From positions 50,402 through 114,401 of the forward strand of contig JAEUHE010000055.1 of assembly GCA_016793885.1 (NCBI GenBank): a stretch of 64,000 bases of DNA, in the 5' to 3' direction. This document shows, in pieces, positions 58,335 through 64,000 of this stretch; the first letter of the stretch is position 1; the number at the start of each line of letters is the position of its first letter. The translations under genes were made by a program, and so were the position numbers. Below the pieces are notes generated by a model. It did no database searches and was not told where the DNA came from. It saw only the letters and a program-made list of their open reading frames with translations. The stretch comes from Verrucomicrobiales bacterium. Lineage in GTDB: Bacteria > Verrucomicrobiota > Verrucomicrobiia > Limisphaerales > UBA11320.

Positions 58335-60182
58335 TCACCAATAGCGAGCATGAGTGGCGAACCAAGTGCTCGAGGCGTTGTGCCACTGGGGTGAATCCCC
58401 GCCCCACCCCATGTTGCACTTGAAGTACCGCTGCGTATTCCAAACGACCGAGCCGGTCTTGTACTGCCGTCCCTTGTACCCATACGCCAGAGGGTAATGC
58501 CAATAGAAGCCCAAGCCCACGATCGCCGGTCGCCCCGCCTTGATCGCATCGGCCGCCTTGCTCACAGAGCCCGGGCTCGCGTAGGGAACGCCCCAAGTCC
58601 AAGTAATATCCCGTCCGGCATTGCGATGCTGAGCCCATTTCGCCCCATGCTTCATGTTCCATGGCATGGTCGCCGCCTGCCCGTTGACACAGAACGGCCC
58701 CACCTCATCGAACACATACCGATTGCAGTCCAACACGCTGTCGTCGTTGTAAAGCGGCGAGTCCGCTTGGCTGGTGCTCTTGAGCAACCGGGGTGAGCCT
58801 TTGCGATCCCACCATCCATACAACATCGCCCACGCAGCAGGACCGCATCCGCTCGCCCCGCCGGTGCACATCTGTGGATCATTCTGGTATTGCTGGTAGC
58901 GTCGTTGGTCGCTCCAACCGCCGGCGTACCAATACTTCCAGGCCGTCCACCCGGCGCTCGTCGACTGGAGCGTGGGGAGTTGGGGAACCAGGGTTCCAGC
59001 GTGCAGCAGAACATGCTCAAAGGTACCGTCCGCGAAGACCACCTCAAGCATGGCTCCGCCGGCCTTCTGGCCCGTCACCCAAAGACCATTGCGGCCAGTA
59101 GGAATGGTTAACGCGGCCAGACCAGGCTCGGAGAGTTCGGCCGAACGCACGCGACGATTATCAAACAGCACGGTTCGAGCATTCAAAGGCACCACGATGG
59201 ATTTCGGAACGTTGCCCAACACGCCGCGCCACTCCAAGGAGGCGTTCTTGGCCCGCAACCATCGCAGCTCGGCATAGAAAGGATTCGTGAGCAGATCGGC
59301 TTTGAACTCCCGATAGGAAGCGTGTCCGCGGACGGGAAACTCCACGCGATTGTCGTCCTGAACGCCCTGGCCGTTGTCCCCTCCGGTGAACTCTTTTCCC
59401 ACAATCTCCAGCACCTTGGGATCGATGGAAATCGGTGCGTTTCCCAGGCTGGCGACAATCTCGCCTTCGGGGTTTTCCCCGACGAGCAAGCCTTCATCCA
59501 ATCGTACCGCTTTGACCGGACCGGTGGTCCTGGCCTTGCGCAGAAGCGTCTCAACGGGTGTCGGACCATCCTGCGCGAAGCTCGGAACCGGGGAATCGTT
59601 CTGGGTTAAGGACACGAGAAGGTAACCTAGCTCATGCTGAGTTTCCGACAGATCGGGGGGACTCATGCCCAAGGGATTGTTGGGCGAGGGCCGGGCCGAT
59701 GGCTTGGCCGCACGCACCAGTTTGAACTCGAGATAGGCCGGCGTGCGACCCTGGTCGACGGCGGGATCGTAGACCGGATAGCAAATCGGCCCAAGCTGGG
59801 CGTCGATCCATCCACCCTCAGGATCACCCCCGTCCGTCTCCGGCCCATCAGCCAGCACTTCCAGGACAAACTGCTTGGCGATCTCAACGGTTTCGCCAGG
59901 GGCTTCGCTGAGAGGGAGGGCGGTGATGAACCCCGACTGCTGATCGTCGCGGATGCGCAGACGATAGAGAGCCTTTGGATCATGGGTGTTCTGCAGAACA
60001 CCGCCGGTCGCATTCAGGGAGGAAGGAGCGAGAATCACTTTCTGCCAATTCTGAGCATCGGTTGAGCGTTCCAGTTCGAGCACGGCAACACCCGCCTGCA
60101 GCCAGGAACAGGTTTGAAGGAGCATCGCAGCAACCGAGCAGCGATGAAGAGTTTTCATTAGATCTCGTTTTGTTAGTTTCAT
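58335..60182 (-). CDS. Secreted papain-fold (C10/C39-like) cysteine peptidase candidate
   Basis: A 615-residue exported protein. The signal segment includes CSVAAMLLQTCSWLQAG. Residues 31-95 (VAVLELERSTDAQNWQKVIL, YRLRIRDDQQ) form the STDxxxW...YRLR beta module common in Verrucomicrobiota. The C-terminal domain has GASGCGPAAWAML with C446, H562 in GFYWHYPLAYG, and N590 before GWGG, the triad pattern of papain-like peptidases close to streptopain (C10). The intervening 300 residues look like beta-rich pro or adhesion domains. ATG at 60182 and Met9 (60158) are both possible starts; the second fits the signal peptide better. Peptidase activity is inferred. Confidence 0.72.
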   Translation of the reverse strand: MKLTKRDLMKTLHRCSVAAMLLQTCSWLQAGVAVLELERSTDAQNWQKVILAPSSLNATGGVLQNTHDPKALYRLRIRDDQQSGFITALPLSEAPGETVEIAKQFVLEVLADGPETDGGDPEGGWIDAQLGPICYPVYDPAVDQGRTPAYLEFKLVRAAKPSARPSPNNPLGMSPPDLSETQHELGYLLVSLTQNDSPVPSFAQDGPTPVETLLRKARTTGPVKAVRLDEGLLVGENPEGEIVASLGNAPISIDPKVLEIVGKEFTGGDNGQGVQDDNRVEFPVRGHASYREFKADLLTNPFYAELRWLRAKNASLEWRGVLGNVPKSIVVPLNARTVLFDNRRVRSAELSEPGLAALTIPTGRNGLWVTGQKAGGAMLEVVFADGTFEHVLLHAGTLVPQLPTLQSTSAGWTAWKYWYAGGWSDQRRYQQYQNDPQMCTGGASGCGPAAWAMLYGWWDRKGSPRLLKSTSQADSPLYNDDSVLDCNRYVFDEVGPFCVNGQAATMPWNMKHGAKWAQHRNAGRDITWTWGVPYASPGSVSKAADAIKAGRPAIVGLGFYWHYPLAYGYKGRQYKTGSVVWNTQRYFKCNMGWGGDSPQWHNASSTWFATHARYW

Positions 60183-60654
60183 GATGTGTGGTGGTTCTAT
60201 GGTTGGCGTTCCTCAGCAGCCCGTGGTCGACTGCAAGGTGGCCGATGGAACCAAATTCACCGAAGGAGGCGCACGGGAGCGGCCAGGAGGAATAAAACTC
60301 CCACCCGATCTGCCGCGCGTCTGCACCGGACAACCGGTTCCATCCATCAAATAAGGATTTCGCGAAGGAGGTTAGTTTGGGAAATACTGCAAGCGTGGCC
60401 ATCTGGTCCTGCGCAAGCCTCGGCCGTGGATGGCGGTCAGTAAGTGGAGGGACCGTTGGTTGTCGGAACAACGCGCTGCCTGCCGCTGCCTTTTTGCTGG
60501 CCTTGCCTCACACAGCCGTGATAGGTCCAGGTCTCGCCCAACTCGCGCTTGATGCTTCTGGCAGAGGACGGAACTTCTGCCGGACGACTTGGACCGCATC
60601 GGATTCCGCAAGCGGCCTGAGCTGGCAGCAGGGAGCTACATCCCCCAAAGAACT
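60183..60654. other. 472-bp divergent intergenic region
   Basis: Between the minus-strand papain-fold gene and the plus-strand delta-60 gene. Both promoters must lie here. I could not support a gene, RNA or repeat in it; the short reading frames across it have arginine-rich compositions typical of chance frames in GC-rich DNA. Confidence 0.5.
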
Positions 60655-63600
60655 ATGGAACCAGGATACATCACATGGAGGCGCCACGCTAAAAACTCAC
60701 ATCGGAGGTGGAGCGAGGCAGTCACTGCCGTAGCCCTACACGCCATCCTATGGCTGGCCACCGGCAGACTCTTCGGGCAGGCGGGCCAGGTCGACAAAGG
60801 CTTTCTGCCCGACCTGCCTGCTGATTCACGGGCCGGCTGGTTTCTACCTCTCCCGGATGGCGGGACGGTCGTGGTGGTGGAACCGACGACACCGCCTGGG
60901 CAAAGCTACATCCTCCGCTGGCTCCGGCAGGATGGCTCTGCCCTGCGATCCTTCTCGCTTCCCATGGAGCGCCGCAGCAGGTCCCACAAGGTGGCCCTGA
61001 GTTCCGTGGAAGATAAACTACTCATCTCAGGTGGGTTTACTTTTTCAAACAGTAGACAGCTCACCGTGATCCAGATCTCGGCCCAAGGGGACATCGACCC
61101 TGCGTTCCATCAGGCCGATTTCACAGGTGGAGCGATCACCGCCCTGACAGTCCAGCGCGATGGGAGAATTCTGGTGTGCGGCAACTTCACCCAGGTGGAT
61201 GGTGCCCCCCGCAACGGCATTGCCCGTTTAGAGATCAACGGAGATCTGGACTCCAGTTTTCAAGCAGACCTTTGGCTCGGGAGCGTGGTCTCACAGGCCG
61301 TCTTTTTGGGGTCTGGTCAGATCCTTATAGTTGGAAACTTCGATGCGAGCCCCGGGCTCGCGAGGCGGGGGATCGCCCGACTGGGCTCGAACGGTGTAGT
61401 GGATCGTCGGTGGACGCCCGCTGTGCCTGAATCCTCTCAGCTCAGCGCGATCGCCGTGCAAAGCGACCAAAAAATGTTGATCGGTGGAAGCGGCGGCCTG
61501 CTGATGCGACTCAACGCGAATGGGACGCGGGACTCCTCGTTCCAAACAGGCACGGCGTTCGGTACCCAAGGCCTGGCCGCATGGGTGAAGGCGCTGGCCA
61601 TCCAACCCCAGGATGGAAAGATCCTGGTCGGCGGCGCTTTCGAAACCTATCGGGGGACCTTTGCTGAGGGCCTCGTTCGCTTGGCCTCCAATGGGGCGAT
61701 CGACCTGGCATTTGACGCGGGGGTGATCTTCCCCGGGGATGGACTCAACACCCGAGTCGAGCAGATCGCCATCGCGCAAGGCGGAGAGCTGATGGTCTCG
61801 GGACCCTTCACCACCGTCGGCGGCGGATCCCGCCCCGGCTTGGCTCGATTGATAGGAGGAAACGAGACCAATCACGTGCCTCGCTTTCAGTTTGCTACCT
61901 TCGACCTCAGTGTCACCGAAGGTTCAACCTCCCTAACGGGCACGGTGAAACGCCTGCGAAGCTCCGAGGGAATCGCTTCCGTCAGTTTTCATACCACAAC
62001 CAATCTCTGGTCCACTCCTCGTGACACAGCTCGGCCAGGCATTGATTACACCGAGACGCACGGGGAGCTGGTCTTCCAGGACGGGGAGATCTCGAAGACC
62101 TTTGAAGTGCCCATCCTGGACGACACCTTAGGTGAAGCGGAGAAGCGCTTCGGCATCGTCCTGACAAGCGCGTCGCCCGGGGCTGCCTTCGGAAACCCCA
62201 CCAATGTCCTGGTGACCTTGGTGGACAATGACTCGGCCTACGGGATCGTGCCGGGGCGCAGGTCAGTTGGAGAATCCGAAACCGAAATTCAGCTGGTGTT
62301 AATGCGGTTCGGACCGGCAGGAAACGCGGGCACTGTCCGCTATACCACCGTCGACGGAAGTGCACGGGCAGGACTCGACTACACGACCACTTCAGGAATC
62401 GCATCATTTCCTCCAGGCGAAGCCAGCTTCACCATCCGTATACCCCTCCTGTCGGACAGCCTCCGGGAAGGAACCGAGTCCTTCCGATTTCGCCTGAGCG
62501 AACCCACCCCCACCACCGCGCTTATCAATCCTCCTGCCGAGGTGGAGCTCAACGTGGTGGATGACGACGACGATGGCCCCGGCGCCGTGGATGTCTCGTT
62601 CAAACCGACCTACGGCGGGTTGGTCGTGCTCGCTCCACATTCGGGTGGAGGCGCCTACGTTGCCTCGACATTTGATGAGTGGCCGATCACAGGAACCAAC
62701 GCCGTGTTCAGGCTGGATCCTCAGGGCGGCCTCGATGCGAGCTATGCCTCACCCGACGGACTCTTTGCTTCTTTTTCACACCTGGCGGTGAAATCTGATG
62801 GGGAAGCGCTGGTTTATGGCTGGCTTCGCTCCCCGCCCGATGCCGATGTGGTGCCGGGGGTGGCGCACCTGAACCGGGATGGCCGGCTGGCCAACCTGAT
62901 CCTTAAGCCAGAGTTCTCAGGCCAGAGCGTGAGTGTCCTAGCCTGGGATTCTGAGAGCAGCTTCCTCATCGGGTTCCACCGCGACTCCTTCAGTCCTCCG
63001 AGTTCACCATCCCTCCTGAAGTTCAACCTGGATGGATCCACAGCGGCCCACTTCAACGCCGGAATAGTCGCGCCTCAGTCGATTCGAGCCATCGCTCGCC
63101 AGACGAACGGGAACTGGATTGTCGCGGGGAAGTTCGGGGAGATCCAGGGGAGGAGTCGCCCTTGCCTCGCGCGGCTGAAATCGGACGGAGGCCTCGACCT
63201 GGAGTTCGAACCCGACATCGTCGGACTCGAGGAGGGGTTCTGGGTCACCACCCTTTGTCTGCAACCGGACGGCAAGCTGCTGATCGCAGGTGCGCTGACG
63301 CACGTCGATGGCCACCAGTCTGCCGGTCTTGCCCGATTACTTCCCTCAGGACGAGCCGATCCTACGTTCCATCCGGCCACTCTGAAGCCGGCTGTCGTTC
63401 CATGGGGAGGATCCATCGCCAGCATAGCACTTCAACCCAATGGCAGGATCGTCCTGTCGGGATGGTTCGAGAAGGTAGGTGGCTTAAGTCGTCGAGGTCT
63501 GGCACGCCTGCTACCATCAGGCGAGGTGGATCCAGAATTCGATCAGCTTCAGGCCAACCAGGGTTCCCCCCTCGCGATTTCCGAGACGGGAGAACTCTTC

Positions 63601-64000
63601 GCCCTAGCGCCCCACTCCGTGAAATTTAAGAACTTCCCTTTCGTTCGCCTGATCCAGGAGAACCCGGCGTTTCCCGGCCGCCTGGAGTTTGAGAACTCGG
63701 AATACTCGACATTGCATACGGCCGGGGTTGTGACCGTGAACGTCGTGCGTCATGGAGAAGCCCTTGGCGCGGCGACAGTCCGATGCACGACGTTCGATGG
63801 AACCGCCCGGGCCGGCATCGACTACCAAGCCACGTCGGAGATCCTGGAGTTCGCTGCGGGGGAACGGCGGAGAAGCGTCCCAATTCCAGTCCTACCTTCC
63901 GCGGGTGATCGTCTGGCCAGGCAAATGGTCGTCCGGCTCGAAGTCCCGACAGGGGCGGTTCTCGGCACCGGATCCGAAACCGTAGTCACCATTCGGAATC
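60655..64000 (+). CDS. Delta-60 repeat / Calx-beta secreted protein (runs off right edge)
   Basis: A continuous frame of 1115 codons still open at the right edge. The ATG at 60655 leads to a signal-like segment (AVTAVALHAILWLATGRLFG). Delta-60 repeats follow, each about 50-55 residues with the pattern AhxxQxDGKIhhGGxF...RhxxxGxhDxxF (for example GRILVCGNFTQVDG, DGKILVGGAFETYRG). Next are two Calx-beta domains (RFQFATFDLSVTEGS, VRYTTVDGSARAGLDYTTT), a second delta-60 block and a third Calx-beta near the edge (VRCTTFDGTARAGIDY). Such proteins are secreted or surface-attached; function unknown. No stop or frameshift is seen. Confidence 0.85.
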   Translation, partial: MEPGYITWRRHAKNSHRRWSEAVTAVALHAILWLATGRLFGQAGQVDKGFLPDLPADSRAGWFLPLPDGGTVVVVEPTTPPGQSYILRWLRQDGSALRSFSLPMERRSRSHKVALSSVEDKLLISGGFTFSNSRQLTVIQISAQGDIDPAFHQADFTGGAITALTVQRDGRILVCGNFTQVDGAPRNGIARLEINGDLDSSFQADLWLGSVVSQAVFLGSGQILIVGNFDASPGLARRGIARLGSNGVVDRRWTPAVPESSQLSAIAVQSDQKMLIGGSGGLLMRLNANGTRDSSFQTGTAFGTQGLAAWVKALAIQPQDGKILVGGAFETYRGTFAEGLVRLASNGAIDLAFDAGVIFPGDGLNTRVEQIAIAQGGELMVSGPFTTVGGGSRPGLARLIGGNETNHVPRFQFATFDLSVTEGSTSLTGTVKRLRSSEGIASVSFHTTTNLWSTPRDTARPGIDYTETHGELVFQDGEISKTFEVPILDDTLGEAEKRFGIVLTSASPGAAFGNPTNVLVTLVDNDSAYGIVPGRRSVGESETEIQLVLMRFGPAGNAGTVRYTTVDGSARAGLDYTTTSGIASFPPGEASFTIRIPLLSDSLREGTESFRFRLSEPTPTTALINPPAEVELNVVDDDDDGPGAVDVSFKPTYGGLVVLAPHSGGGAYVASTFDEWPITGTNAVFRLDPQGGLDASYASPDGLFASFSHLAVKSDGEALVYGWLRSPPDADVVPGVAHLNRDGRLANLILKPEFSGQSVSVLAWDSESSFLIGFHRDSFSPPSSPSLLKFNLDGSTAAHFNAGIVAPQSIRAIARQTNGNWIVAGKFGEIQGRSRPCLARLKSDGGLDLEFEPDIVGLEEGFWVTTLCLQPDGKLLIAGALTHVDGHQSAGLARLLPSGRADPTFHPATLKPAVVPWGGSIASIALQPNGRIVLSGWFEKVGGLSRRGLARLLPSGEVDPEFDQLQANQGSPLAISETGELFALAPHSVKFKNFPFVRLIQENPAFPGRLEFENSEYSTLHTAGVVTVNVVRHGEALGAATVRCTTFDGTARAGIDYQATSEILEFAAGERRRSVPIPVLPSAGDRLARQMVVRLEVPTGAVLGTGSETVVTIRN

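Noticed and set aside
58219..58662. A 147-codon minus-strand frame overlapping the papain-fold gene end
   Set aside because: Shadow frame across the coding end and the terminator hairpin, without family features.
60377..60733. A 118-codon plus-strand frame before the delta-60 gene
   Set aside because: It overlaps the start and signal peptide of the delta-60 protein in another frame and shows no recognisable domain, so I treat the region as intergenic.

Overview
The window reads as a chromosomal piece of a GC-rich Verrucomicrobiota-type bacterium. This is inferred from gene content only: paired DUF1592/DUF1552 genes typical of Planctomycetes and Verrucomicrobia, Calx-beta and delta-60 repeat surface proteins, DUF6799-type repeats, and very large secreted proteins with a C-terminal ...RFFRIVGQ-type ending. 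No rRNA or phylogenetic marker is present to fix the taxon.

Positions 1-29244 (all minus strand, transcribed from about 29.2 kb towards 1) form one long exopolysaccharide locus. It opens with an initiating sugar-phosphate transferase, a Gfo/Idh/MocA oxidoreductase and a hexapeptide acyltransferase. Next come a Wzc-like chain-length protein with a damaged P-loop, a deacetylase-glycosyltransferase fusion, an (alpha/alpha)6-type protein, glycosyltransferases and a GNAT/FemAB-type transferase. After these lie an asparagine-synthetase-like protein, an O-antigen ligase/polymerase, a GT32 enzyme, a second deacetylase, an MBOAT/SGNH acylation pair, a secreted beta-helix protein, a methyltransferase, a Wzx flippase, a pyruvyltransferase and dTDP-sugar genes (rfbA, rfbB and a reductase). 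Inside this locus, between the FemAB-type gene and the asparagine-synthetase-like gene, lies a 73-nt tRNA-like sequence (18403-18475). It keeps the whole tRNA core and the alanine identity signals (G3:U70, A73), but its anticodon arm is a hairpin capped by a GCAA tetraloop. This is the most striking object in the window: a candidate non-decoding alanine tRNA, possibly feeding an aminoacyl transferase that decorates a cell-surface polymer.

Positions 29838-39514 hold a fibronectin-type secreted protein, a normal tRNA-Arg(CCG), and a small rearranged zone made of a truncated AlbA/RecG-like gene, a RelE/HigA-type toxin-antitoxin pair with an apparently leaderless toxin, and tandem ~127-bp repeats. 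These are followed by the DUF1592-DUF1552 pair, a ghost fragment of a DUF6799 gene, a small membrane protein and the intact DUF6799 protein.

Positions 39632-64000 hold a 2367-residue secreted beta-rich protein, a 2.9-kilo-residue cyclic beta-glucan synthase (NdvB type), and a small envelope-stress group (three-BON-domain protein, two small proteins, glycine-zipper stress protein). A papain-fold secreted protein and a delta-60/Calx-beta protein running off the right edge follow. Five copies of an inverted motif GGGGT-N3/4-ACCC cluster around the stress group and the ndvB promoter side, suggesting one shared regulator.
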